Shown one piece after another: positions 7,745 through 17,234 of a DNA stretch of 64,000 nucleotides. The notes beneath the pieces were generated by a model, which worked only from the letters and a program-made list of their open reading frames with translations, ran no database searches and was not told where the DNA came from. The position numbers and the translations under genes are program-made. Numbering within the stretch: position 1 is the first letter of the stretch; every line of letters begins with the position of its first letter. Source of the DNA: Chitinophaga sp. YR627 (GTDB taxonomy: Bacteria; Bacteroidota; Bacteroidia; Chitinophagales; Chitinophagaceae); the NCBI RefSeq assembly GCF_900114995.1, contig NZ_FOUX01000006.1, positions 310,001-374,000 of the forward strand, written 5' to 3'.

Positions 7745-10288
7745 ATGAATATACAAGTACCTGAATTATCCCTGATCGTTCTCATAGGCGCAACAGGGTC
7801 AGGCAAAAGCACTTTCGCGAAAAAAATGTTCGGCGCAGCCGAGATAGTCAGCAGCGACAGTTGTCGGGAAATGGTGAGCAATAGTGAGAATACCAGGGAT
7901 GCATCAGCAGATGCCTTTGATCTGCTTTATTATATTGTCGGCAAGCGATTGAAACGTGGTTTGCTCACTGTCGTAGATGCAACGAATGTACGGCCGGAAG
8001 ACAGAAAGAACCTGGTGGCGCTGGCAAGGGAATATCACACATTGCCGGTAGCGATCGTCATGAATATGCCGCAGGAAGTTTGTCTGGAGCGCAATGAAAT
8101 GCGAACAGACCGGAACTTGTCCGGACACGTAGTCACCAATCATATCCGTGCTTTAAAAAGTGGTATCAGTAAACTGAAGACAGAAGGGTTCCGCAAAATA
8201 TATGAGTTCCGCAGCGAAGCAGAAGTGACTGATATCACAGGCATAGAGCGGGAGCCATTGTGGAATATGAAGAAGGAAGAACACGGACCTTTCGACATCA
8301 TTGGTGATATACATGGTTGTTATGACGAACTGTGTGCACTGCTTACAAAGCTGGGGCATACGGTAGATGCAGCATCGCATAGCGTGCAGGTAATGACAGG
8401 CAGGAAGCTCCTCTTCCTGGGTGATCTATGTGACAGAGGTCCTGCAAGTCCGGCAGTATTTAAGCTGGTCATGAATACCGTAAAAGACGGTACAGCACTC
8501 TGCGTACCGGGTAATCATGATATGAAACTGTTGAAGTATCTACGAGGCAGTAATGTACAGCTGAGTCACGGATTAAAGGCGACGGTAGAACAGCTGGCAG
8601 GAGAAGCGCAAACCTTCATTGACGAACTAAAAGTCTTTCTCGATAGCCTTATCAGTCACTATGTGCTCGATGGTGGTAAACTGGTCGTTGCGCATGCCGG
8701 ATTAAAAGAGGAAATGCACGGCAGAGGTTCCGGAGCGGTACGTGAATTCTGTCTGTATGGCGAAACAACCGGGGAGATCGATGAATTCGGTCTGCCGGTA
8801 AGATTTGACTGGGCATCCAACTATAAAGGGAAGGCCATGGTGGTGTACGGACATACACCCGTATATCAACCACAGTGGTTTAATAATACCATTGATATCG
8901 ACACCGGTTGTGTATTCGGTGGTAAACTGACCGCCCTGCGTTATCCGGAGAAAGAACTGGTGAATGTACCTTCGCTGGCTACTTATATGGAGCCGACACG
9001 TCCGCTCAGGATGCCAGGTACCGGTAATAACCTGCAACACGAACAGGATGATGTGCTGGACATAGAAGACTTCATGGGCAAACAGGTGATAGAGACGCGT
9101 CTGCTAAATCTGGTAACTGTCAGAGAGGAATACACGACCGCTGCACTGGAGACGATGAGTCGTTTCAGCATCCATCCCAAGTGGCTGATCTATCTGCCAC
9201 CAACAATGTCTCCTACGGAGACCAGCACTTTACCTGACTATCTGGAGTATCCGACGGGCGCCTTCAGTTATTATAAAAAGAATGACGTCACAAAGGTGAT
9301 CTGTGAGGAAAAGCACATGGGTTCCAGGGCTGTGGTGATCGTTTGTAAAGACAGTACAGTGGTCAACCGCCGTTTCGGACTGGATGAAGATACCATCGGT
9401 ACCTGCTATACCCGCACGGGAAGGGCTTTCTTCACAGATAAGGAGCTTGAACAGGCTTTTCTGGGAATGGTCAGGGACGCCCTTACAGCCCGGAATTTCT
9501 GGGAAGAAATGGAGACGGACTGGGTATGTCTCGACTGTGAACTGATGCCCTGGAATGCGAAAGCACAGGCGCTTTTACAACACCAGTATGCCGCTACAGG
9601 CGCCGCAGCAGTACACGCCATGTCGGAGGTAGTAGATACCCTGCGCACAGCGACTGATCTGCCGGAAATGGCGCCTTTGCTGAAAGGGTATGAAGAGCGG
9701 GCCGCCATGTGCAGACAGTTTGTGGAGGCTTACCGGCAGTATTGCTGGGAAGTGAAATCCCTGGAAGATTATCAGCTGGCGCCTTTCCATATTATGGCTA
9801 CAGAAGGCAGGACATATTTTGATAAAGATCATGTCTGGCATATGGAGACCATCGCCCGCTATTGCGGTGGAGAGGGGAATCCGCTGATCCCGACCAACTG
9901 GAAGCTGGTAGACCTGGAAGATGAACAGCGTGTGACGGATGCTGTGAATTGGTGGGAAGCCCTGACAGCCAAAGGCGGAGAGGGGATGGTTGTAAAATCA
10001 TTGTCCTTTATAGAAAGGGGCAATAAAGGCCTTTTACAGCCCGCTATCAAGATCAGGGGCCGGGAATATCTGCGGATAATATATGGTCCTGAATACACCC
10101 TTGATGCTAATCTGACCCGATTAAAGAAAAGAGGACTGAGCGCCAAACGCGGACTGGCCATGCGGGAATTTGCATTAGGAGTACAGGCACTGGAGCACTT
10201 CGTAGCAAAGGAGCCGCTGCGGAAAGTACACCAATGCGTTTTTGGTCTGCTGGCGCTGGAAAGTGAACCTGTCGATCCGAGATTATAA
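7745..10288 (+). CDS. pnkp: Polynucleotide kinase-phosphatase-ligase Pnkp
   Basis: An 847-aa three-module enzyme of the bacterial RNA-repair system. Residues about 10-160 are the 5'-kinase with P-loop GATGSGKST. The central module is a binuclear-metal phosphatase with GDIHGC, GDLCDRG, GNHD, VAHAG and YGHTP, which removes 2',3'-cyclic or 3' phosphates. The C-terminal third is the ligase/adenylyltransferase with the nucleotidyl-lysine motif EEKHMGSR near residue 520 and a late KIRGREYLR. Known Pnkp ligases need Hen1 for activity, and hen1 sits just upstream. All catalytic motifs look intact. Typical substrates are tRNAs cut by ribotoxins. Confidence 0.95.
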   Translation: MNIQVPELSLIVLIGATGSGKSTFAKKMFGAAEIVSSDSCREMVSNSENTRDASADAFDLLYYIVGKRLKRGLLTVVDATNVRPEDRKNLVALAREYHTLPVAIVMNMPQEVCLERNEMRTDRNLSGHVVTNHIRALKSGISKLKTEGFRKIYEFRSEAEVTDITGIEREPLWNMKKEEHGPFDIIGDIHGCYDELCALLTKLGHTVDAASHSVQVMTGRKLLFLGDLCDRGPASPAVFKLVMNTVKDGTALCVPGNHDMKLLKYLRGSNVQLSHGLKATVEQLAGEAQTFIDELKVFLDSLISHYVLDGGKLVVAHAGLKEEMHGRGSGAVREFCLYGETTGEIDEFGLPVRFDWASNYKGKAMVVYGHTPVYQPQWFNNTIDIDTGCVFGGKLTALRYPEKELVNVPSLATYMEPTRPLRMPGTGNNLQHEQDDVLDIEDFMGKQVIETRLLNLVTVREEYTTAALETMSRFSIHPKWLIYLPPTMSPTETSTLPDYLEYPTGAFSYYKKNDVTKVICEEKHMGSRAVVIVCKDSTVVNRRFGLDEDTIGTCYTRTGRAFFTDKELEQAFLGMVRDALTARNFWEEMETDWVCLDCELMPWNAKAQALLQHQYAATGAAAVHAMSEVVDTLRTATDLPEMAPLLKGYEERAAMCRQFVEAYRQYCWEVKSLEDYQLAPFHIMATEGRTYFDKDHVWHMETIARYCGGEGNPLIPTNWKLVDLEDEQRVTDAVNWWEALTAKGGEGMVVKSLSFIERGNKGLLQPAIKIRGREYLRIIYGPEYTLDANLTRLKKRGLSAKRGLAMREFALGVQALEHFVAKEPLRKVHQCVFGLLALESEPVDPRL

Positions 10289-10306
10289 ATAGCATAGCGT
10301 AATAGT

Positions 10307-10341
10307 AAGCGCCCGTATCATATTTTGATACGGGCGCTTTT
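10307..10341 (+). terminator. Terminator after pnkp
   Basis: A perfect 14-bp inverted repeat (AAGCGCCCGTATCA at 10307-10320 and TGATACGGGCGCTT at 10326-10339) with a five-base loop and a short T-run. It closes the hen1-pnkp unit. Confidence 0.85.
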
Positions 10342-10373
10342 CTGTTGGGCCCCCTTGACCCTCAGGTTGACAT

Positions 10374-10391
10374 TATTCCTAATTCCTAATT
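10374..10391. repeat. Short copy of the AT-rich interspersed repeat
   Basis: ATTCCTAATTCCTAATTG is a truncated copy of the same family seen between hen1 and pnkp. It sits between the pnkp terminator and the sigma-factor promoter region. Confidence 0.7.
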
Positions 10392-10455
10392 GCATATCGC
10401 GATTTTGTTTTTATTTTGTGCCTCCGCTTACAAAAAAAGATGATACGAACTATTG

Positions 10456-11028
10456 ATGCATGAGCAGTGGACAGACAGACAACGGTATGAACAGTTGTTC
10501 AGGGACCATTATCAACCATTATGCCTTTTTGCTTATAGCTACCTGAAAGATATGGAGGCTGCAAAAGACGTAGTGCAGGACTTCTTTTTCCGTTGCTGGG
10601 GTAAACGAGATACCCTGCCCACACCAGATAGTTTTGAGAAATATGCCTTCCGCGCCATCCGGAATAGTGTCATCAACTACCAGAACAGCTCCGCCACACG
10701 CACGAAACACAATGCACAATCTGCTACCCCTGATGCCTATGATCCTCAGCGGGAAGAAGCCATTTTGCAGAAAGAAGACCAGCTGAAAGCTGCCTTGTTG
10801 CTGGCTATACAACGTTTGCCGGAACAGCGCCGCAAGATCTTTCTGCTCAGCAATGGCGATGGTTATAAGTACAGCGAAATTGCTGAACAACTCAATATTT
10901 CCCTGAATACCGTGAAGACCCAGCTTAAAAAAGCCTATGAGACGCTCAGACAGGAGCGTGAAAGGCTGGAAAAGCTGCTTATCTCCCTGGTAATCTTTAA
11001 GATGCTTTATACCTCACTATTTTTTTAA
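10456..11028 (+). CDS. ECF RNA polymerase sigma factor (FecI-like)
   Basis: Region 2 (about residues 18-48, QPLCLFAYSYLKDMEAAKDV then VQDFFFRCW) and region 4 (about 115-165, LPEQRRKIFLLSNGDGYKYS and LNISLNTVKTQLKKAYETL) define a sigma-70 ECF protein of the Bacteroidota FecI type. The ATG at 10456 is preferred over the TTG one codon earlier. The gene is followed 62 bp later by fecR and then susC, the standard surface-signalling arrangement: the sigma factor is held by FecR until the SusC-like receptor signals a bound substrate. Confidence 0.92.
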   Translation: MHEQWTDRQRYEQLFRDHYQPLCLFAYSYLKDMEAAKDVVQDFFFRCWGKRDTLPTPDSFEKYAFRAIRNSVINYQNSSATRTKHNAQSATPDAYDPQREEAILQKEDQLKAALLLAIQRLPEQRRKIFLLSNGDGYKYSEIAEQLNISLNTVKTQLKKAYETLRQERERLEKLLISLVIFKMLYTSLFF

Positions 11029-11090
11029 AAAAAAGTTGCTGAGGGCAGTCACCCTTTTTTAAACCTCACCTGTCATTATAGTAGTAGCCC

Positions 11091-12245
11091 ATGGACAACA
11101 GTAAAAAGAATATCGACAACGATAAACTGCTCCATTACCTGGAAAATGGTCAAACGCAGGACTATTCTGATCTGAACGAATCAGAACAGGCATTGCTGCG
11201 TGAGTACCAGGCCATAAAAGAGGAGCTGGATCTGAAGGAATGGGCGAAAGCGGATGTAGAGGAAGGCTGGGAGGCGCTTACGCAACGTCTGCAACAACAG
11301 GATCTGGACTGGCATATGCCACGGAAAACCCGGGTTCTTCCGATGTGGCGGTACGCGGCGGCAGCAGTCGTATTGTTACTCGCAGGAGCGTCCTGGTATT
11401 ATTTCCGGTCTGCTGGTCAGCATCCGTCTCAGATAGCTGCCGGATCAACCGAAAAAGCAGCTCCTTCAGCGATTACACTGCTTACAGCTGAGGGAGACGA
11501 AGTACAGCTTGATACGCTGACGCGTTTGAAGGGCGCAACAGCCGTCAATGGTGAGGAACTGATATATGAGAAGGGACAGGGCACGAACGATCATATTTCC
11601 TATAATACCCTGATAGTGCCCAGGGGATACACGTATCACCTGGTACTGTCAGACGGTACGAAGGTGTGGCTGAACGCCGACTCCCGTCTTCGTTATCCAT
11701 CACGATTTCCACAGGATGCCCGTCTCGTGACCGTAGAAGGGGAGGCCTATTTTGAAGTGGCAACAGATGCAGCCCGGCCATTTACGGTACAGAGTAATCA
11801 TGCATCTATCAAAGTTTTAGGGACAGCTTTTAATATCAATACGTACGAAGATAATATTGCAGCCACACTGGTACAGGGTAAAATAGTAGTGCATCATCAG
11901 GGGGACAGCACTTACCTGCATCCGGGACAGCAACTCCTCAGCAAGGCGCCATACGACAACGCGAAGGTGCGTAATGTAGACACGGAAATATATACGGCCT
12001 GGAAAGATGGAGAACTGGTCTTTGCTGAAACAACGCTGGAAGATATCTGCCGCCGGCTTGAGAGAGTATATAACTATAGGATCATACTGCCTGAGGGCGA
12101 AATAAGGAACCGTAAGATCGAAGCAAATCTGCCACAATACAGAGAAATCAGCACCATAACGGAATTACTTGAGAAAATGACAGACGTTCATTTTAATATC
12201 AACCAAAAAGAGAGAATAATAACAGGTTATGCAGTAAACAAGTAG
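11091..12245 (+). CDS. FecR family anti-sigma factor
   Basis: A 384-aa single-pass inner-membrane protein: cytoplasmic N-terminus (1-85), one membrane helix (about 87-105, RYAAAAVVLLLAGASWYYF), a periplasmic FecR domain (about 165-265, LVLSDGTKVWLNADSRLRYP and VEGEAYFEV are diagnostic) and a C-terminal DUF4974-like domain ending near 380. It passes the signal from the STN domain of the SusC protein encoded next to the ECF sigma factor encoded before it. Confidence 0.92.
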   Translation: MDNSKKNIDNDKLLHYLENGQTQDYSDLNESEQALLREYQAIKEELDLKEWAKADVEEGWEALTQRLQQQDLDWHMPRKTRVLPMWRYAAAAVVLLLAGASWYYFRSAGQHPSQIAAGSTEKAAPSAITLLTAEGDEVQLDTLTRLKGATAVNGEELIYEKGQGTNDHISYNTLIVPRGYTYHLVLSDGTKVWLNADSRLRYPSRFPQDARLVTVEGEAYFEVATDAARPFTVQSNHASIKVLGTAFNINTYEDNIAATLVQGKIVVHHQGDSTYLHPGQQLLSKAPYDNAKVRNVDTEIYTAWKDGELVFAETTLEDICRRLERVYNYRIILPEGEIRNRKIEANLPQYREISTITELLEKMTDVHFNINQKERIITGYAVNK

Positions 12246-12266
12246 CACAATCACCGACAAAAAAGA

Positions 12267-12327
12267 CGGGTCCTGGTTGCAACAAGACCCGCCCTAAGTA
12301 AAAACCTGTTCCTTGTTGTAGACAAGG
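12267..12327 (+). promoter_or_regulatory. Two hairpins in the fecR-susC leader
   Basis: The 118-bp fecR-susC gap holds two stem-loops: CGGGTC/GACCCG (12267-12272 and 12286-12291) enclosing the palindrome GTTGCAAC, and CCTTGT/ACAAGG (12311-12316 and 12322-12327). Neither has a clear T-run, so they are more likely mRNA processing, stability or partial-termination elements that set the fecR to susC ratio than full terminators. Function is inferred. Confidence 0.5.
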
Positions 12328-12363
12328 AGTGGGGTTCTATTACCTAAAATCTCATTAAAAGTA

Positions 12364-15300
12364 ATGAAAAAAAAGTATTGTTATGGAAGCCATTTAAGGC
12401 GGGGTGCAGTATGGCTACTGCTCGCAGCTGCTCCTTCCGGGCTTTTTTCTTCACTATCCCTCATGCCTGCCGGTGTCTACGCGCAAACACCAGCCACACC
12501 CGGCATCACCCTTGACGTAAAGAATATCACGGTACCTGCATTACTGAATGAAATTAGAAAACAGGCCGGACTACGTTTTATCTACGATCAGGAAGAGCTG
12601 AAAAAGCTCCCTCCTGTTACCATGCGCGTGAAAAACGCTACCCTCGATGAAGTACTGCGCAAAGCATTGGGTAACTCCCGCCTTTCCTGGAATATGGAAA
12701 ACGGAGTCCTCGTTATCAAACGTGGTACGCCACCGCCCACTCCAGCAAACAATAATACGGTTACAGAACAGGCGCCTCAGCTGGTAACGGTTCATGGTAC
12801 CATTACAGACGACAACAGACAGGCACTTGGTAAAGCCACTGTACAGGACCTTAAAAGCCGTGTAGGCGTCTTTACCGACGAAAGCGGCAATTTCGAAATA
12901 ACAACCTCTCCGGACGCCATTCTGCAGGTTTCTTATATCGGTATGGAGCCACAGATGATAGCCCTGAAAGGACGTACATCGCTAAAGGTTTCCCTGGTAT
13001 CGAGGAACAATGCAAAAGAAGTCGTTGTAACCGGTATCGTTACCCGTAAGAAGGAAAGCTTTACAGGCGCTTCTGCAACTTATACCGGCGGACAACTAAA
13101 AACCGTGGGTAATCAGAACGTACTGCAAAGTCTGAAAACACTGGACCCTTCCTTCGTCATCGTCGAAAACAATATGGTAGGTGCTAACCCGAACGCAATG
13201 CCCAACATTGAGATCCGTGGTAAAAGCAGCCTTATCTCCGTTCAGACGCAATCCAGCGCAAACGCCAACCAGCCATTATTTATATTAGATGGTTTCGAAA
13301 CAACCCTGCAGGTCATCAATGACCTGGATATGAACCGTGTGGCCGCTATCACCGTATTGAAAGATGCGGCGTCTACAGCACTGTATGGTGCGCGTGCTGC
13401 CAACGGAGTTGTGGTGATCGAAACACTGAAGCCCAAGCCAGGCGCCATGCGCGTAAGTTATAACTATGACTTTCGTGTGGAAGCGCCTGACCTGACCAGC
13501 TATAATATGATGGACGCAGCTGAAAAGCTCGAATATGAAAAGCTGGCAGGCAGATATAATATCAACAGAAGTACAGCACCGTTGTATGAATCACAAATAC
13601 TGCTGGATGACCTGTATGCCAAACGACTTACCAATGTAAAACGTGGTATAAATACCTACTGGCTCAACGAACCGGTACGTATCGGTACCACCAGCGGACA
13701 CGCCCTGTATGCAGAAGGTGGCGACAACCAGATGCGTTACGGTGTCGGTGTGAACTACAAAGACCTCAATGGTGTGATGAAAGGCTCCGGCCGTAACACC
13801 TGGGGAGCCAACATAGACCTCCAGTATCGCAAAGGAAAATTAAATATCAGCAATAAACTCTACCTGAACGGATATCGCGCAGACCAGTCTCCATATGGTT
13901 CTTTTTCAGACTGGGTGAAAGTATTACCCTACTTCGAAAAAAGAAATCCGGACGGGTCAGTTGATCCATATCTTGACATATACAGAACATCTAATAACCA
14001 GATTGATACCGCCGGAAATCCATTGTATAACGCAACACTCAACAGTTACGATTATACAAAATCACAGGCCATCTCAGAAAACCTGCAGATGATCTATGAT
14101 ATTAACGCCGACCTGCGTATTACCGGTGGTATCAATATTACCAGTGATAACGCCACAACAAAGACTTTCCTGTCTCCGCTGAATACGACCTTTATCGGTC
14201 AGACTGCTGAAAACAGAGGCACATACGACTATGATGAACAAAGACAGTTTGGGTACAATGGTAACCTGATGCTATCATACGGAAAGCTGATCAGGGACAA
14301 ACACCAGGTCAACGTAAATGCCCGCGGTGAGATCAGAAATGAGGAGAGCAATCACGAGGCTTTTACTGCTACCGGTTTCCCTGTTGGTGCGCCGGGTAAT
14401 CCTTCTTTTGCGTACGGTTATGAGCCCGATGGTATACCTGTTTACGCCAAGTCAGTCAGACGTAGCATAGCTGCCCTGGCAACAGCCAGTTATATGTTCG
14501 ACCGCCGCTTTCTGCTGGATGGGTCCTTCCGTATGGATGGTTCGACCTCTTTTGGTACGAATAATAAATACTCGCCCTTCTGGTCAGCCGGTATCGGTTA
14601 TAACCTGCACAATGATGCATTGCTCCGTGGTGTAAAATGGATCTCATTGCTGAAGATCCGTGCGAATATCGGTCTTACAGGTAACCAGAACTTCCAGGGA
14701 CTTTCCTCTGAATCCGTATACGGTATCAACTCTTCCAATAACCAGTTCGGACAGGGCTATACGATCAAAAATATTGGTAACCCTGATCTGAAATGGCAGA
14801 ATTCCATGTCAACCGATATCGGTGCGGATATGTCCTTCCTGAAGGACCGTATCACATTGACGGTAGACTATTATAAAAAGAACACCGATCCGCTGATCGC
14901 ATTGGTGACAACACCTTCTTCCACCGGGATCAGTGCATATCCTTTTAACATCGGTTACCAGCATACCAGCGGTGTGGAGTGGAATCTGAAAGGTTCGCCT
15001 ATCCGCAATCTGCAGAAAAATCTTTATCTGACCCTGGGCATGACCGGTCGTTACCAGAAAAGTACTTACGGCGGTTTCCTGACCATGATGGAGAAACAGA
15101 ATGACCTGGCACAGGACAATAATTCACTCCAGCGCTTCAGGGATGGAAGCAGTCCGGATGCGATCTGGGCCGTACGTTCTGCCGGTATAGATCCTGCGAC
15201 AGGAAAGGAAGTATTCATCAAAAAAGACGGTACCCAATCATTTGACTATGAAGCAAGGGATGAAGTGGTTGTGGGTAATGCACAGCCTAAAATGGAAGGT

Positions 15301-15750
15301 ATCTTCAGTGCGAACCTTCGCTGGAGCGCATTCACCTTCGGTATGAACATCCGCTACACTTATGGTGGCGACGTCTTTAATCAGGCGTTGTATGACCGTG
15401 TAGAGAATATCTCTGTCAGAAAAGTAGCAGAAGAGAACCTGGATAAACGTGCCCTGTATGAGCGCTGGAAACAACCGGGAGATGTATCCCGCTTTAAGGC
15501 GATCAATGACTTCACGGCTGTGAAAATGACTTCCCGCTATGTACAGCGTAACAATTATCTGGCAGGAGAATCCATCAATGTCAGCTATGAATTGCTGAAC
15601 AAACCATGGATGCGTCAGGCCGGATTGTCTACACTGCGTTTCTCAGGGTATACAAACGATGTGTTCCGTCTGGCAACGATCAAAAGCGAACGCGGTACGG
15701 ACTATCCTTTCTCTAATTCCTACTCATTGAGCGTAAGGGCCACTTTCTAA
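12364..15750 (+). CDS. SusC/RagA-type TonB-dependent outer membrane transporter with STN domain
   Basis: An 1128-aa receptor. After an N-terminal signal region (to about residue 41, VYAQ) comes a secretin/TonB N-terminal (STN) domain (about 48-120), the signalling module that touches FecR. Next are a carboxypeptidase-like regulatory domain (about 140-215), a plug with the SusC-family pattern IEIRGKSS and LYGARAANGVVVIET, and a C-terminal barrel ending SVRATF. It imports a substrate through the outer membrane with energy from TonB. SusD follows 10 bp later. The substrate is not predictable: no glycanase or protease is encoded in the locus. Confidence 0.95.
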   Translation: MKKKYCYGSHLRRGAVWLLLAAAPSGLFSSLSLMPAGVYAQTPATPGITLDVKNITVPALLNEIRKQAGLRFIYDQEELKKLPPVTMRVKNATLDEVLRKALGNSRLSWNMENGVLVIKRGTPPPTPANNNTVTEQAPQLVTVHGTITDDNRQALGKATVQDLKSRVGVFTDESGNFEITTSPDAILQVSYIGMEPQMIALKGRTSLKVSLVSRNNAKEVVVTGIVTRKKESFTGASATYTGGQLKTVGNQNVLQSLKTLDPSFVIVENNMVGANPNAMPNIEIRGKSSLISVQTQSSANANQPLFILDGFETTLQVINDLDMNRVAAITVLKDAASTALYGARAANGVVVIETLKPKPGAMRVSYNYDFRVEAPDLTSYNMMDAAEKLEYEKLAGRYNINRSTAPLYESQILLDDLYAKRLTNVKRGINTYWLNEPVRIGTTSGHALYAEGGDNQMRYGVGVNYKDLNGVMKGSGRNTWGANIDLQYRKGKLNISNKLYLNGYRADQSPYGSFSDWVKVLPYFEKRNPDGSVDPYLDIYRTSNNQIDTAGNPLYNATLNSYDYTKSQAISENLQMIYDINADLRITGGINITSDNATTKTFLSPLNTTFIGQTAENRGTYDYDEQRQFGYNGNLMLSYGKLIRDKHQVNVNARGEIRNEESNHEAFTATGFPVGAPGNPSFAYGYEPDGIPVYAKSVRRSIAALATASYMFDRRFLLDGSFRMDGSTSFGTNNKYSPFWSAGIGYNLHNDALLRGVKWISLLKIRANIGLTGNQNFQGLSSESVYGINSSNNQFGQGYTIKNIGNPDLKWQNSMSTDIGADMSFLKDRITLTVDYYKKNTDPLIALVTTPSSTGISAYPFNIGYQHTSGVEWNLKGSPIRNLQKNLYLTLGMTGRYQKSTYGGFLTMMEKQNDLAQDNNSLQRFRDGSSPDAIWAVRSAGIDPATGKEVFIKKDGTQSFDYEARDEVVVGNAQPKMEGIFSANLRWSAFTFGMNIRYTYGGDVFNQALYDRVENISVRKVAEENLDKRALYERWKQPGDVSRFKAINDFTAVKMTSRYVQRNNYLAGESINVSYELLNKPWMRQAGLSTLRFSGYTNDVFRLATIKSERGTDYPFSNSYSLSVRATF

Positions 15751-15760
15751 AAGTAAGATT

Positions 15761-17212
15761 ATGAAAAGATCATTCAGGATCTCTGCTATTATAACTTTAT
15801 TGTCTGCGGGATTATTCTCCTGCGAAAAATACCTCGACGTAAAACCGGAGGATCAGTTTGTGGAAAGCGCTGTATACAGTACAGAACAGGGCTTCATCAA
15901 TCATCTGAACGGCCTGTACCAGGATATGGGATCTACCAACCTGTATGGTGGTAATCTCACGCTCACCTTTGTAAGCGTACTGGGACAGGAATATAATGTC
16001 TCCGGTACAGCCGGTCATGACTGGTATCAGCACGCCAATTATACCTATACCAACTCTAGCACAGAGCCGGCGATAGACGCCGTATGGACCAACGGATATA
16101 AAGTGATCATGTCCAGCAATAACCTGCTGGAGAACATGGACAAATATCCGGGTACACTGCGTCCCGGCAGGGATTCTATCATCAGGGGAGAGGCATATGC
16201 GATCAGGGCTTTTATGCATTTTGACCTGCTGCGTTTATACGGACCGGTATATCTAACCGATTCTACCGCTAAGAGCGTGCCTTATATCACACATGCTGAT
16301 ATTAATGTGCGTCCGCTGCTACCTGCTAATAACGTGATCGATAGTGTATTGGCTGACCTGGACCGTGCGGAAAGTTGTTTACGCAATGACCCTGTGATCA
16401 GCGCTGGTCCGCGTCGCATTCCCGGACAGCAACAGGTGGACTTCTTTTTACAACAGCGTAACGGTCGTCTGAACTACTTCGCTGTAAAGGCGCTGAAAGC
16501 GAGGATACACCTTTATCGTGCCAATAAACCTGCTGCATTGGCTGAAGCGAAAGCTGTAATAGAAGGCGCCGGAAAATGGTTCCCATGGACGAACCTGAAG
16601 CTGGTGACCGGCAATGGCGGTTTCCCTGACAGGACCTTCTCGACTGAACATCTCTTTGATATTTATTGTCCGAGACTGTATGTGACCTATACGGGTAGTT
16701 TTTCGCCCAGTACGACAGACGCAAAGATCCTGGCGGCTCACCCTACAAGGCTGACGACGACCTATGAATCTCAGGAAGGGGATTATCGTTATAACCCAAG
16801 CTGGATCATTCCTACAGGTGGTAACAAGACTTTCCGTTGTTTCTTCAAGTTTGCAGATCTGGATAATAAAGACAGCTCTGAGCTGTTCCGTTACCGCGTG
16901 CCTTTACTGCGTATCAGCGAGATGTATTACATCGCCGCAGAAAGCGAAACAGATCCGGCAGCAGCACTGGGCTATCTCAATACTGTCAGATATAACCGCG
17001 GACTGGCCGATCTGCCACCAACAGCAGCTATAGAGACGGAGCTCAGGAAAGAATATCAGAAGGAATTTTATGGTGAGGGGCAGGTGTTTTTCTATTACAA
17101 AAGAAAGGCACAGACGACTGTTCCCAGAGGTGGCGCTACCAGCGGCAACTTTACCATGTCGGCAAAGACATATGTAGTGCCGTTGCCGAAAAGTGAATCT
17201 GATTATCGTTAA
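15761..17212 (+). CDS. SusD/RagB family surface lipoprotein
   Basis: Lipoprotein signal with the acylated Cys at residue 21 (AGLFSCEKYLD), followed by the SusD pattern KPEDQFVESAVYST, an N-terminal TPR-like helical region with RGEAYAIRAFMHFDLLRLYG, and the C-terminal LRISEMYYIAAES motif. At 483 aa it is of normal length. It forms the lid over the SusC barrel encoded just upstream and binds substrate at the cell surface. Confidence 0.95.
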   Translation: MKRSFRISAIITLLSAGLFSCEKYLDVKPEDQFVESAVYSTEQGFINHLNGLYQDMGSTNLYGGNLTLTFVSVLGQEYNVSGTAGHDWYQHANYTYTNSSTEPAIDAVWTNGYKVIMSSNNLLENMDKYPGTLRPGRDSIIRGEAYAIRAFMHFDLLRLYGPVYLTDSTAKSVPYITHADINVRPLLPANNVIDSVLADLDRAESCLRNDPVISAGPRRIPGQQQVDFFLQQRNGRLNYFAVKALKARIHLYRANKPAALAEAKAVIEGAGKWFPWTNLKLVTGNGGFPDRTFSTEHLFDIYCPRLYVTYTGSFSPSTTDAKILAAHPTRLTTTYESQEGDYRYNPSWIIPTGGNKTFRCFFKFADLDNKDSSELFRYRVPLLRISEMYYIAAESETDPAAALGYLNTVRYNRGLADLPPTAAIETELRKEYQKEFYGEGQVFFYYKRKAQTTVPRGGATSGNFTMSAKTYVVPLPKSESDYR

Positions 17213-17234
17213 TCTCCTTACAACTGATCATCGT

